Below, piece after piece: positions 9,373 through 19,062 of a stretch of 56,434 bases of DNA (positions are counted from its first letter, which is position 1; every line of letters begins with the position of its first letter). Source of the stretch: Kiritimatiellota bacterium (lineage in GTDB: Bacteria; Verrucomicrobiota; Lentisphaeria; Oligosphaerales; JAADHN01); the NCBI GenBank assembly GCA_013151865.1, contig JAADHN010000092.1:1-56434 (forward strand). The letters run 5' to 3'. Both the position numbers and the translations under genes were made by a program. Below the pieces are notes generated by a model. That model did no database searches and was not told where the DNA came from. It saw only the letters and a program-made list of their open reading frames with translations.

Positions 9373-12300
9373 TTACCGGGCGTCCCGCACCGGCTTCAAG
9401 CGGAGTTGTCCGGCGTTCCAGACCTGCCAGTTCGGGCCGGAGCACCCGGACCAGACGGCCCACAGGTCGTTTCCGGTGAGTTTCGCGGGTGGCCGAAGGG
9501 TAGGATTGCCGCCGGGCTTGTGCACGCCGATATTGAAATTGCAGAAAGCGGTCTTGTCCGGATCCAGGCACAGCAAGGCGATGGGAATCTTCCACTCGCA
9601 GGTCCATTCGCCGGGCTTGTCGGCTCGCGCGGCGTATTCGACGCCGGCTCGGAGGCGTACGGCCCTGGCCCGAGGCAATTCCGCCACACTGATGCTGTCG
9701 AAGTTGCCGAGATAGTCTCCGACCAGGTAGAAAATGGGGCCATGCGGTCTTTCGTCGAGCCACCAACCGCCGGTACCGACCCCCGTTTTTCCTTCGAAGA
9801 TCACTTCGGCCATATCGCCCGCCCACCAGGTATCGCCTTTTTTCAATGGGACCGCCGGGTTTACCGGGTTGCGCAGAGCGACGTAGAGGAAGTCGCGGTC
9901 GCGGAGGACCCAGGCCGTGCTGGGCAGCGATTTGGTCGGAGCGTCGCCGGGACCGCGGCGCAGGTCGAGGGCCTGGGTCGGATCGAATCCGGCCCATTCT
10001 TCGGCGGTGAGTCGACCGTCGATATTGATCGGAGCACGTCGGGAAAAGGCCCGGCAGACCGGCATTTTCTTGTTCGCGGGGCGGGCGTTGGTCAGGAGGT
10101 CCTCATGCGTGCCCGCCGGGTGCCGCACCGGCCAAGTGGCCCGCAGCGCATCTTTGTACAGACCGATATCCTCCGCCGGCAGGGGGTCGAAGCCCGCGGC
10201 GACCGCTACGCGGGCGTCTGTGCGCAGCCGGAAGTCGCGCCGGGCCGGACCTCGGAAGCCGGCGCCGGGACCGCGCCAATTGTGTTCGATGCGCGATAGC
10301 GCGTGCGTTTTCCGCGAGCCGCCGAGAAAACTGCCGCACTCGAGTGCCGCGTTGCGAGCGACCACGTTGCCGGTGAGGAATACCGACAGGTCCCGGGCGT
10401 TGGCCGGGTATTCCTTGAGCTGCGGGTAGCGGACGCTCCAGGGCGGTTCGTTCACCTTCATCCGGCGCAGGTAGGCGTCGAGGCGGAACCGCGGCGGCGT
10501 GTTCACTTTGCGGTACACCCATGACCGGTCGCCGAGGTTGATCGCCAGGGCGCAATCGAGAAACAGGTTGTTCTCGACCGTATTGTCCGGGCCGCCTGAG
10601 AAGAAGACGCCGCTCTTGGATGAACAGTGCTGAAAGATGTTGCCGTAAAGTGTGATATCGCCGTTCATGTGGTCGATGTGCAAGGCGTGACGGCCGGTGT
10701 AAGCGAAACGTTTGAAGGTCTCGTTCCATGGCAGGTGGTGCCAGTAATTGAACCGGACCACCTGACCGCGTTCGCCCAACACCCGCGAGCCGCCGTACAT
10801 GTAATATGAGCCCATTTCTCCGGCTTCGTAACACGTATCGTGAATCTCCGAGTATTCGAGAACGTGGTCGTTCTCCCGGACGTACACCGCTTGGTGCGGG
10901 CCGTCGTGGATGAGGCAGTGCGAAATCCGCGTCCCCACGCCCACCTGGGACACGCCCGCCTGGTATCCGGCCCGATTCCAACGGTCGAAGTGATGAATGT
11001 GGCAGTTCTCGAGCAAATGTCCGGACGGCGTCAGGGTGTTGACGTCGCCGCCGCGCATGTACACGGCGCCGTCGCCCAGGTATTCGAGGTCGCAGCCGAC
11101 CACCGTGTGGTTGCGTCCGCCCTCGATCCGCACGCCGTACACGCCGATATTGCGGAATACGCAACCGGCCAGGGTCACGTCTTCTCCCTCGGAGATGACG
11201 GCGCCGTGAAACCGTCCTGCCTCGAACACCAAGCCGCGGAAGGCCACGTGCGACACATTGTTCAGGGCCAGAAACGGCTCGTTGAGCAATGACACGACCA
11301 CGTCTCCTTTCCTGATCGGCGCCGGCGGCCAGAAAAAGAGCATGCCGGCGGCCTGATCGAGGTACCACTCGCCGGGTGCATCGAGTTCGCGCAGTACGTT
11401 CGCGGCAAAATAGGGGGCGCCCTGGATGAACGCATACGGCGGCAGCGGCGGTGCGATGCGCACTTGACGGTTCCGGGGATCGATAGACGTCACTTTGACC
11501 CAGTCCGCGGCATACATTCGCCCCCAGTAACCGAAGAGCCAAATCTCGGGTTCGTCGAGCCAGGACGCATGACGGGGATCGCCGTAGACGAAACCGTTGG
11601 TGCGGTCAATGGTCTTGTTGACGAACTTCCCAAGTTTTTCGCCGATGAGGGCGTTGACGGTGGTGAAGCGCTTGCTCATCTGGAAGGCGTCATTCGGCCA
11701 GCGCGCCAGGGGCATGGGACGTTCCTTGAAGAACAGTTCGAGGTGGGCGGGTTTGTCGGGTTTTATCCCGTACCCACGTGGATAGAACTTCCCCAAGTCT
11801 TTGATGCCGAGCGCCGTCAGATTGGCTTGGAGGACATGCGGTTGAGCTGCTTTGGGAATACGTTTGAGTCCGGTTGGGTCGGTCAGTTTCTCGAAGTTGT
11901 CGACCCTGCGTCCGCCGCGCAGGATCACGGACGCACCGGACGCGGCACGGTAGAGGATGAGGGCGTCCGGCGTCCCGGAGTCTTCCGGTCCGAGTATGAA
12001 GCTTGCGGTCCGGCGGTAGACGCCGGCTGCGAGCACAACCGCCACACCGCCGGGCGGGAGGGGCCCCGCCGCCTTCAGGGCCCGCACGGCGTCTCGCGCT
12101 CGCTCGAGGGTCTTGAAAGGGCGTTGCCGGGTACCGGGGTTGGCGTCGTTCCCGCCGGGCGCCACGTAGAATCCGGGCACGGGCCGAGAAAGGCGCTCGA
12201 CCCGACGGGTGCGGGCGTTCCTGAACGGCTCGCCGTCCCTGAGGCCCCGCACGTCCTCGAGGCGCTCGATGGCTTCAAGGCGGAAGTTCTCGTGTTTGCC

Positions 12301-13440
12301 GGTGAAGAAATCCCGAACAGCGGCATAGCCCTTTCGGGCCTCGGTGTACCGGCGTTGGTCCCGCCAGAGGTCGGCCTGGGCCAGCATGGCCCGCGCCCGA
12401 TAGTGCAACGGTGCGGCGGCATTGTCCGCCACCTGCCCATAGGCGCGGCGGGCATCGTCCCAGCGCTTTACTCGGCGAAAGCTGTCGCCGATGTCGAGCC
12501 GGGCGATACATCTCAGGTTGCCGACCGCGAACCGGCTTTCCGGATCTCCTTCCAGGTCGGCCAGTCGGGAAAGCCTTTTTCGCAGAGCTTCTTCTTCTGC
12601 CGCTTCCGCCGGGGGGGGCCGCACGCCCCTGGCCCGCCCCAGCATTCCGCTCAGCTCCGCCACGAGGTCCGCCAACGGGTCGCCCAGCCGTTTGATCAGG
12701 TCGGCCGGCAGTGCGCTGCTGTAAAAAGACAGGTCTGCAATGTCGAAATCGAGCACGCCCACCCCGTACCCGCATTCGCCGATGCGAAGGCGGTCGGGCC
12801 CTTTGTGGGGCGGGGTGTACGGGACCACGGCCTCCGCCTCCGCTTGAAGCGCGCCGTCCGTGTAAAGGCGGAGTGTCTTACGGTCCCAGGTGAGGGCGAC
12901 GTGATGCCAGCGGTCCGGTTCGAGGCAACCGGGCGCGGAAACGGATTTCCGGAGACTGTCCGGACGCCCGAGCCCGAACGAGATCGTCCCACTCGCCGGG
13001 ACGACCACGAACCGCCAGCCGCCGTACCAGCCGCTGCCGACGGCCATCACGCCGCCGTTGTTGCGCTTGTACCCGGCGCGGTCCACCTTTTCCCAGCCCC
13101 GGACCCGGAGCCAGAAGCAGACCGAGAAACCCTTTGGGGACGGGTTGACGGGCTTCCCCCGGAGCATTCCGTGAAAGATGTGGACAGCGCTCTGTTCTTG
13201 CCAACGTCCGTCCGTTTTCGTCAGGGTCCCTTTCTGTGGGCCGGGGTCGAAAGCGAGTCCCTCTTGCTTCAGGTCTGCAAACGTGTACCAGCGGACGAGA
13301 TCGGGCCTGTTCCGGGCCGTTTGTCGCACCCCGGCGCGGAGCGCCCGTACGCTGAAACCCGCTCTCGCAAGCCGTCCCGTTCCGAGGGCCGCGGCAAGAA
13401 GGAGTGCGGAAGTCCATCGCAAGGATTTCCAAGTTCCCAT
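9373..13440 (-). CDS. Secreted LamG / parallel beta-helix / CBM9-like protein
   Basis: The 1355-residue protein is preferred over a longer frame because ATG 13440 begins a clean signal peptide (ALLLAAALGTGRLARA). Visible modules, in order: a LamG/concanavalin-like domain at about 45-240 (LVRWYTF, WHHVALTWD, LYTDGALQ); helical repeat-like sequence at 280-390; a right-handed parallel beta-helix from about 420 (FYVAPGGNDANPGT, PFKTLERARDAV) to about 1070, with many short Asn/Gly turns; and a C-terminal CBM9/DOMON-like domain from about 1135 (INIDGRLTAEEW). Beta-helix proteins of this build are often polysaccharide lyases or glycosidases, but no catalytic residues can be assigned. The UroD-like gene lies 274 bases upstream on the same strand. 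Confidence 0.8.
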   Translation of the reverse strand: MGTWKSLRWTSALLLAAALGTGRLARAGFSVRALRAGVRQTARNRPDLVRWYTFADLKQEGLAFDPGPQKGTLTKTDGRWQEQSAVHIFHGMLRGKPVNPSPKGFSVCFWLRVRGWEKVDRAGYKRNNGGVMAVGSGWYGGWRFVVVPASGTISFGLGRPDSLRKSVSAPGCLEPDRWHHVALTWDRKTLRLYTDGALQAEAEAVVPYTPPHKGPDRLRIGECGYGVGVLDFDIADLSFYSSALPADLIKRLGDPLADLVAELSGMLGRARGVRPPPAEAAEEEALRKRLSRLADLEGDPESRFAVGNLRCIARLDIGDSFRRVKRWDDARRAYGQVADNAAAPLHYRARAMLAQADLWRDQRRYTEARKGYAAVRDFFTGKHENFRLEAIERLEDVRGLRDGEPFRNARTRRVERLSRPVPGFYVAPGGNDANPGTRQRPFKTLERARDAVRALKAAGPLPPGGVAVVLAAGVYRRTASFILGPEDSGTPDALILYRAASGASVILRGGRRVDNFEKLTDPTGLKRIPKAAQPHVLQANLTALGIKDLGKFYPRGYGIKPDKPAHLELFFKERPMPLARWPNDAFQMSKRFTTVNALIGEKLGKFVNKTIDRTNGFVYGDPRHASWLDEPEIWLFGYWGRMYAADWVKVTSIDPRNRQVRIAPPLPPYAFIQGAPYFAANVLRELDAPGEWYLDQAAGMLFFWPPAPIRKGDVVVSLLNEPFLALNNVSHVAFRGLVFEAGRFHGAVISEGEDVTLAGCVFRNIGVYGVRIEGGRNHTVVGCDLEYLGDGAVYMRGGDVNTLTPSGHLLENCHIHHFDRWNRAGYQAGVSQVGVGTRISHCLIHDGPHQAVYVRENDHVLEYSEIHDTCYEAGEMGSYYMYGGSRVLGERGQVVRFNYWHHLPWNETFKRFAYTGRHALHIDHMNGDITLYGNIFQHCSSKSGVFFSGGPDNTVENNLFLDCALAINLGDRSWVYRKVNTPPRFRLDAYLRRMKVNEPPWSVRYPQLKEYPANARDLSVFLTGNVVARNAALECGSFLGGSRKTHALSRIEHNWRGPGAGFRGPARRDFRLRTDARVAVAAGFDPLPAEDIGLYKDALRATWPVRHPAGTHEDLLTNARPANKKMPVCRAFSRRAPINIDGRLTAEEWAGFDPTQALDLRRGPGDAPTKSLPSTAWVLRDRDFLYVALRNPVNPAVPLKKGDTWWAGDMAEVIFEGKTGVGTGGWWLDERPHGPIFYLVGDYLGNFDSISVAELPRARAVRLRAGVEYAARADKPGEWTCEWKIPIALLCLDPDKTAFCNFNIGVHKPGGNPTLRPPAKLTGNDLWAVWSGCSGPNWQVWNAGQLRLKPVRDAR

Positions 13441-13714
13441 GGGCCTTCGCCTTTTCGGGTTGGTCGGACCGTAACGGCCGAGTTCTCGAAACGTTCCCGC
13501 GAGCCGCGCCGACGGTCGGACGACCTCTTCCCCGCACTTGGGCGGAGCGCCGGTGGGGGTACGGGTCCGGGGGCCCGGGGCGACTGCCGGACCTTCCGTA
13601 AGCGCAGGGGACTTTGACCGGATTGAAACGGCCGTCCCGGTCCGAAACCGCAGATCGAGGCCGTCTTCCTGCAACCGGTCCCAGGGAAAAGCGTGCACCG
13701 GAATGCGCAGCGGG

Positions 13715-14980
13715 TCAGCGCCCGACCGCGTCCCGTGCGATGTGCGTCCAACGCCTGAGTCGGTCCGGCTCGCCTTCGACGTTTTCGATGTCCTTGAGTA
13801 GGAGGTGAATACGTGCGTTGTTCGCATGGGCGGCGGACAGCCCTTCCCGCAGGATTCGCCGGATACGGGTTTCGTCGAATGCCCCGCACACCATGTCGGT
13901 GGGGTTCGGGCGCCATGACATGACATAGTTCGGCCCAAGTTGTTCGGCGCAGCGGCAGGGGTCCGCGAGCGGTGCGACGCCGACGCTGCGCAGGTTGCGC
14001 GCGGCGCGCAGCATCTCGATCTTGCGGGTCAGGTCCTCGCAGCACCCGTAATGCGTCAGGCCGAACTGCTGCATGATCGGCAATTGATAGCGGAAGAGGA
14101 ATTCTTCGTGTTGGTCGGGCCCCACCACGGTGTACTCCTGGGCGGCGAAGAACCCCCAGAGTTCTTTCCGGCGGCGCGGCGCGGCGTTCGGCTTGGGGTC
14201 CTCCAGATCCCGGCAGTAGGGCATGGACTGATTCTGGTGGTTGGTCAAGCTGAAATGGCCGGCGTCCTCGGCCTGCTGCTGGTTCCGCAGGATGCCGTCG
14301 CGCATGAAAGCCAGGAGCCGATGCAGTCGCTCCGGGGCCTCGTACATGTCGATCATGAGTCGGTCGAGACCGCGCAGCGACGCGATGGTTGTCGAGATAT
14401 CGCCGGCAAAGCCGATGAGGACGGGGCCGCGGTTGACGTCGATTTCGATCAGGTCGCCGACGGCGTTTCCGAGGCGCTCCACCATGCGCCGGGTTGCTTC
14501 CTCATCGATGCCGTGCTCCGGCGCGTGCATCCGGGCCATGTCGGACCAGTCTTTGATGGGAGGATCGCCCTTCCAGGCCCCGAACGGTGTGTCCGGTCGG
14601 GTCTGATGCGCGGGCACTCCCCACAGTCCGCCGTGCAAGCCGCCCCCGGCGGTGTGAACGGCCGGCACGGTAATCCATGGTTCGAAGATGAAGTCGTCGC
14701 CGATTCCCGCGTGGAAGAGGTCCGTGCGCAACCGACGTTCCCATTGCCGAAAGAAGGGATCGCGGCACTCCAGGGCGTCGTCGCCGAAGACCTCGCGACA
14801 CCACATGTTCCAGCCGCCGAAACGGACCAGCACCGGGGTGGGGCCCGGTTCCAGGCTGTTGTGGCGGCGCCAGAGTTCACGACGCTTATCTTGGATCGGG
14901 TCGGCCGCGACCTCAGCGTAGCGCCGGACGAGATCACGGAGAACGACGATGTCGTGCCGTTGGTCGTCGTGCATGGGCAT
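13715..14980 (-). CDS. Uroporphyrinogen decarboxylase-like (URO-D/MtaA superfamily) protein
   Basis: A 421-residue soluble protein. It resembles the large group of URO-D/methyltransferase-fold proteins found in Planctomycetes- and Lentisphaerae-type genomes, where they usually sit beside carbohydrate genes rather than heme genes. Recognisable parts are the N-terminal DIVVLRDLVRRYAE, EIDVNRGPVLIGFAGD in the middle, and THYGCCEDLTRKI followed by LGPNYVMSWRPNP. The HxxCCE segment could bind zinc, as in corrinoid methyltransferases, but that is inference. Heme synthesis is unlikely because no other heme gene is near. Start: ATG 14980 with aagga upstream; a second ATG lies at 14974. Confidence 0.65.
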   Translation of the reverse strand: MPMHDDQRHDIVVLRDLVRRYAEVAADPIQDKRRELWRRHNSLEPGPTPVLVRFGGWNMWCREVFGDDALECRDPFFRQWERRLRTDLFHAGIGDDFIFEPWITVPAVHTAGGGLHGGLWGVPAHQTRPDTPFGAWKGDPPIKDWSDMARMHAPEHGIDEEATRRMVERLGNAVGDLIEIDVNRGPVLIGFAGDISTTIASLRGLDRLMIDMYEAPERLHRLLAFMRDGILRNQQQAEDAGHFSLTNHQNQSMPYCRDLEDPKPNAAPRRRKELWGFFAAQEYTVVGPDQHEEFLFRYQLPIMQQFGLTHYGCCEDLTRKIEMLRAARNLRSVGVAPLADPCRCAEQLGPNYVMSWRPNPTDMVCGAFDETRIRRILREGLSAAHANNARIHLLLKDIENVEGEPDRLRRWTHIARDAVGR

Positions 14981-15481
14981 GGGGGTCCTTATTGTCGGCG
15001 TGTCCGGGGCTGTTTATTCCTCTCCTCGAACCAAGACAAAGCACAGACAAACACCTCCAGCCTCCGCCGAAACGTCTCAACCATCCGGAAACGCCCTGTT
15101 TCTGCGGCCGGTGTCGCGGCGCTTCCCGCATCCCTCAACCGCGGATAGTACCGCGCTTCCGGTGTTTCGCAAGTCCGAAAACCGCGCGGAGAGCGAAATG
15201 CGCTGGAGGCGCCTGCGGACTCCGCAGGTTCGTCGCGTCGGTTTTGGGAAAGTCTGTACTGCTGTGGGTGTTGGGCTTTCGCCGACCCGAAATCGACGGC
15301 CAAAGGGCTTGAATGCAGGCTGACCGGGCAGGATAGTTTGAGCCCGGCCGAAATAGGACCCCTGGCCGAAACGGTTGCGCGGCCCCGGGCTTCGGGCGCA
15401 ACTTGCGAGACCGGTTCGGAGCACGGTCGCCCACCGTTCCGGAAGGTGGGGAGAGTGCGATCCGGAATCGAGGAGAAAACC
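14981..15481. other. Divergent intergenic region, no gene recognised
   Basis: About 500 bases between the divergently oriented UroD-like and sulfatase genes. It should hold both promoters, but no convincing -35/-10 pair is visible. Short frames here have no family resemblance. Confidence 0.5.
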
Positions 15482-17239
15482 ATGCCGAAATCACCCAATG
15501 TCGTGCTCGTGCTCACCGATGACCAGGGGTACCCGCCGTTGGGTTGTCACGGACACCCGTTCATCAGGACGCCCCACCTGGATAGGTTTCATGCGGAATC
15601 CGTCAGTTTCGATCAGTTCCACACCGGCACCACCTGTGCGCCGACCCGCGCCGGCATCATGACGGGCCATTACTGCAACTCGACGGGTGTCTGGCACACC
15701 ATCGGCGGCCGATCTCTGCTGCGCCGGGACGAATGGTCTTTGGCCACGGCCCTGCGGGAGAACGGGTATCGCACCGGCATGTTCGGCAAATGGCACCTCG
15801 GCGACGAGTACCCGTACCGTCCTGAGGACCGCGGCTTCGACACGGTTGTGCGCCACGGCGGGGGCGGGGTCAGCCAGCAGCCCGATTGGTGGGGAAACGA
15901 TTACTTCGACGACACCTACTGGAAGAACGGAACGCCCACGGCCTTCGAGGGGTACTGCACCGATGTGTTTTTCGACCAAGCCCTGGCCTTCATCGAGGCA
16001 AACCGGGACCGGCCCTTTTTCTGCTACATCTCGACCAACGCTCCGCACGGTCCGTTCAATGTCGAGCCGGTCTACCGCGACCTGTACGCGGATGAAGCGG
16101 GCAGTGAGCAGTACGCCCGTTTTCTGGGAATGGTCACCAATATCGACGACAACTTCGGTCGGCTCCGGGCCCGACTGGCCGAGCTTGGCCTCGAGGACGA
16201 CACGATTCTTATTTTCATGAGCGACAACGGTCAGACCGGGGTCGACCCGGCCGTCAACGGCGCCATGTTCAATGCCGGGATGCGCGGACTCAAAGGCAGT
16301 CCGTACGAAGGAGGGCACCGGGTGCCGTTTTTCGTACGCTGGCCGGGCGGCGGACTTCAGACCGCTCGCCGGGTGGACGATCTCGCCGCTTACATCGACA
16401 TCATGCCGACGCTGCTCGATCTCTGCGGCATCGCCCCCCCGGCGCAACGGGTGTTCCACGGCAGGAGCTTGGTTCCGCTGCTTCGGGGTGAGTCGGGCGG
16501 GCCCTGGTCCGACCGGGCGATCGTCACGGACACCCAGCGCGTGGCCCACCCGCTCAAATGGCGAATGAGTTGCGTCATGCGAGGGCCATGGCGACTGGTC
16601 AACCGGAACGAACTCTACGACCTCCGAGTCGATCCCGGTCAGCGAACGAACGTGATCGCGGACCATTCCGAACTCGCGGCCGAACTGCGTGAAGCGTACG
16701 AGCATTGGTGGGGGCTGTGCTCCCGGCAGATGGACGACGACATCCCCTTTTCCGTCGGCGCCGACGGACAGGAGGAGACGGTGTTGCGCTCCCACGACTT
16801 GCGCAACGAGCAGGACCATGCCGTGGTTTGGAACCAAGCCCAGGTCCGAGGGGGGGAAACGTGCCACGGATATTGGGAGGTCTTTGTGGAACGGTCCGGC
16901 ACGTACCGGTTCGAACTGCGACGCTGGCCCCGCGAGGCCGGGCACACCGTCACTGGCGGGATCGAGGGCGACGACGTTGTCTACCGGGCCGACGGCATCG
17001 CCCCCGGAGCCGAAGCTCATTACAGGGGGGGACGCGCCCTTCCTTTCGACACTGCCTATCTCGAGATGGACGGGCTGCCGCAACAGTGCACCGCCGTGAA
17101 CCCAGGGGACGCGGCCGCGGTTTTCACGGTCGAACTCAAGCGCGGTCCGCGCCATGTTCGGGCGCGGTTTGCGGGCAATTCCGGGCTGTACGGCTCGGCC
17201 TATTACGTCTACGTGCGTCGTCTTGCAGGCGGCCCCTGA
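15482..17239 (+). CDS. Sulfatase, formylglycine-dependent (type I arylsulfatase)
   Basis: Predicted to hydrolyse sulfate esters, probably on polysaccharide sugars. In the 585-residue product the metal-binding Asp pair is at D13-D14 (TDDQ), the maturation motif is CAPTR at 52-56 with Cys52 as the residue converted to formylglycine, and GKWHLGD and SDNGQTG follow where the family has them. A 100-150 residue C-terminal beta-rich extension follows the catalytic domain. No signal peptide is seen, which is odd for an enzyme acting on large polysaccharides, so it may act on imported oligosaccharides. Start: ATG 15482 with gaggag at 15469-15474; the in-frame upstream extension has no such support. 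An SSS transporter gene converges on it, 50 bases away. Confidence 0.92.
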   Translation: MPKSPNVVLVLTDDQGYPPLGCHGHPFIRTPHLDRFHAESVSFDQFHTGTTCAPTRAGIMTGHYCNSTGVWHTIGGRSLLRRDEWSLATALRENGYRTGMFGKWHLGDEYPYRPEDRGFDTVVRHGGGGVSQQPDWWGNDYFDDTYWKNGTPTAFEGYCTDVFFDQALAFIEANRDRPFFCYISTNAPHGPFNVEPVYRDLYADEAGSEQYARFLGMVTNIDDNFGRLRARLAELGLEDDTILIFMSDNGQTGVDPAVNGAMFNAGMRGLKGSPYEGGHRVPFFVRWPGGGLQTARRVDDLAAYIDIMPTLLDLCGIAPPAQRVFHGRSLVPLLRGESGGPWSDRAIVTDTQRVAHPLKWRMSCVMRGPWRLVNRNELYDLRVDPGQRTNVIADHSELAAELREAYEHWWGLCSRQMDDDIPFSVGADGQEETVLRSHDLRNEQDHAVVWNQAQVRGGETCHGYWEVFVERSGTYRFELRRWPREAGHTVTGGIEGDDVVYRADGIAPGAEAHYRGGRALPFDTAYLEMDGLPQQCTAVNPGDAAAVFTVELKRGPRHVRARFAGNSGLYGSAYYVYVRRLAGGP

Positions 17240-17289
17240 CTTGCGGGAACGATTCTTGGGGGAGGTCGTGAGGCGGCCGGTGCTCGAGG

Positions 17290-18678
17290 CTATTTCGACG
17301 CGTTCGGCAGATGAATCATTCGTGCGGCAATAGCCCCCGCCAGCACCACTCCGGCGCACACCAGCGAGCCCACGGCCCCTGCCACGGCATAGTCTGCGAC
17401 GCGCCCGCCGACCAAGAGCACGACCGGGACTGTTCCGCCCGCCGCCATGCCGCCCCACACCCAAGGCCGCGGCGCCGCCTTGGACGCCTTTCGCGAGGCC
17501 AGCAGGAGCAGCGGGACAAGCAGGCCGCCGGCGTAGAACGAGTACGCCAGCAGCAGGTTACCGATGATGTGCGGCGACCGCCAGGCCAGCAGCGCACTCC
17601 CGGCGGCAACGACGGCGACCAGGACGCGCAGGCGCCGGGGCGATTCTGCGCGCACGCCGGCCTCGGCGTTGGGCCATGGAATGTCCAAATCCAGCACTGT
17701 CGCGGCAGTCAGCAGGCAGGTGTCGGCCGAGGAAAAGACCGCGGCCAGGAGGCCGAGCATGGCGGCGGTCGCGGCCCACGGCGGGAGCAGCCCGGCCCCC
17801 CCAAGCAGGAACGGCAGGGCCCCGCGGGGATCTCCCGGACCGATGCCCGCCTGACGCAGCCGGACACCGGCGAACGTCAGGGCCGCGGCGCACGGCAGCA
17901 GGAGCGCAGCGGCAATCAAAGCGCCGCGCCGCGCCGCCGCCGTGGTGCGGGCTGCCAGCACGCGCGAGAACATATCCGGCCCGACTACGTACATCCCGCC
18001 CACCACCAGCAGCAAGGCGGTCCAGCGGGAGAAAGGGACTGCTTCCGACCACAGCAGGTCGCGGGGCGCCGGCCACAGTGCCGCTGCGGGCGTCTGCAAT
18101 CGGAGCGCGGCCCAAGCGGCCCCCAGAACGGCGGCCCCGATAAGGACGGCTTGGACCAAGTCCGTTCGCAATACGGACATTTGTCCGCCCCACGCCGTGT
18201 AGAAACCGACGGCGCCGGCCGCCAGCGCCACGCCTGCCCAGAGCGGCAGGCCGACCAGTTCCCGCAGCAGGGCCCCCGCGGCCACCCACTGAGCCGCGAT
18301 GACTCCCGTCCACATCACGGCAATGATCCCTGCAGCCAGGGACCGGGCCGGCCGGCCGTACCCGGTTTCGAGCCACTGGGGCAGGCTGCGAATGCCGGGG
18401 CAAGAACGCATCGGCCCCACCCAGAACCGGGAGAGCAGCAGCAGTCCCACGCAGCCCGTACCGAGCCACCAGAAAGCCACCCAGCCCAAGGTGTAGGCTC
18501 GTCCCACCAAGCCGACGGTGGCCGACGCCCCCAGGCAAGTGGCCAGCAATGACCCGGCCACCGTCCCTGTCGAGGCGCGCCGCCCCCCGAGATACAGGTC
18601 CGTCCGATCCCCGCGACGGGCCGCCAGGGCCGTCGCCAGAAAGACAACCAAGACAATTGCCGTGCCGATTGGGTTCAT
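17290..18678 (-). CDS. Sodium:solute symporter (SSS family)
   Basis: An integral membrane protein of 462 residues with about 12-13 hydrophobic segments. It has the SSS hallmarks: an early conserved stretch DLYLGGRRASTGTVAGSLLATCLGASA, the VMWTGVIAAQW helix and the TAWGGQMSVLRTDLVQA motif typical of the family. It probably takes up a sugar or sugar acid with sodium, but the substrate cannot be predicted. It converges on the sulfatase gene, and the pairing suggests uptake of desulfated products. It is somewhat shorter than many SSS proteins (about 500) but all core helices appear present. Confidence 0.87.
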   Translation of the reverse strand: MNPIGTAIVLVVFLATALAARRGDRTDLYLGGRRASTGTVAGSLLATCLGASATVGLVGRAYTLGWVAFWWLGTGCVGLLLLSRFWVGPMRSCPGIRSLPQWLETGYGRPARSLAAGIIAVMWTGVIAAQWVAAGALLRELVGLPLWAGVALAAGAVGFYTAWGGQMSVLRTDLVQAVLIGAAVLGAAWAALRLQTPAAALWPAPRDLLWSEAVPFSRWTALLLVVGGMYVVGPDMFSRVLAARTTAAARRGALIAAALLLPCAAALTFAGVRLRQAGIGPGDPRGALPFLLGGAGLLPPWAATAAMLGLLAAVFSSADTCLLTAATVLDLDIPWPNAEAGVRAESPRRLRVLVAVVAAGSALLAWRSPHIIGNLLLAYSFYAGGLLVPLLLLASRKASKAAPRPWVWGGMAAGGTVPVVLLVGGRVADYAVAGAVGSLVCAGVVLAGAIAARMIHLPNASK

Positions 18679-19062
18679 GCAAATGTTCCCCGGGGCCCCG
18701 GAGCCGATCCATCAAACGTCCCGGAATGACTCACACAGTCCTGCGGAGAGCGGCGGCCGTCCCCACCCACCGAGATCGTGCCGGGCGGTCCCACGGGCGT
18801 AAACGCCTCTTGAATCGCGGACCGCAAAGGGGCCGGTCCGCGCGGTCGCGATCTGCCGGTTTCATCATCGAGTGCCGCACGCAGGGCCTGCCGCTATATT
18901 ATTGTGCGTGTCCCCACCAGACGGCCTGAGGGCCGACTTTACCGTAGCCTGGGGCGGCGCCCCGTTGGGGCGTTTTTCGCGGAATCCTCGAATAAAGCGA
19001 CAGGCCCCATAATCGGCACTGGGCGGGGCGGCAGCGGCCTTGCCGTTTCTCGCGTTCCCTGG
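18679..19062. other. Intergenic region between SSS and TPR genes
   Basis: No gene is recognised in these 384 bases. They contain a GC-rich hairpin (GCGGACC / GGTCCGC around 18816-18845), an AT-rich word ctatattattg at about 18894-18903 and the terminator-like hairpin listed separately. Both flanking genes read leftwards. Confidence 0.45.
18958..18977 (+). terminator. Intrinsic terminator-like hairpin on the plus strand
   Basis: The stem CGCCCC / GGGGCG with a GTT loop is immediately followed by TTTTT. It is oriented rightwards although no plus-strand gene is recognised upstream. A small plus-strand RNA starting near the AT-rich box at 18894-18903 is possible but lacks a good -35. It could also be half of a two-way element. 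Confidence 0.45.

Noticed and set aside
9373-13938. Beta-helix protein extended to 13938
   Set aside because: The first 166 codons overlap the UroD-like gene in another frame and precede an obvious signal peptide at 13440.
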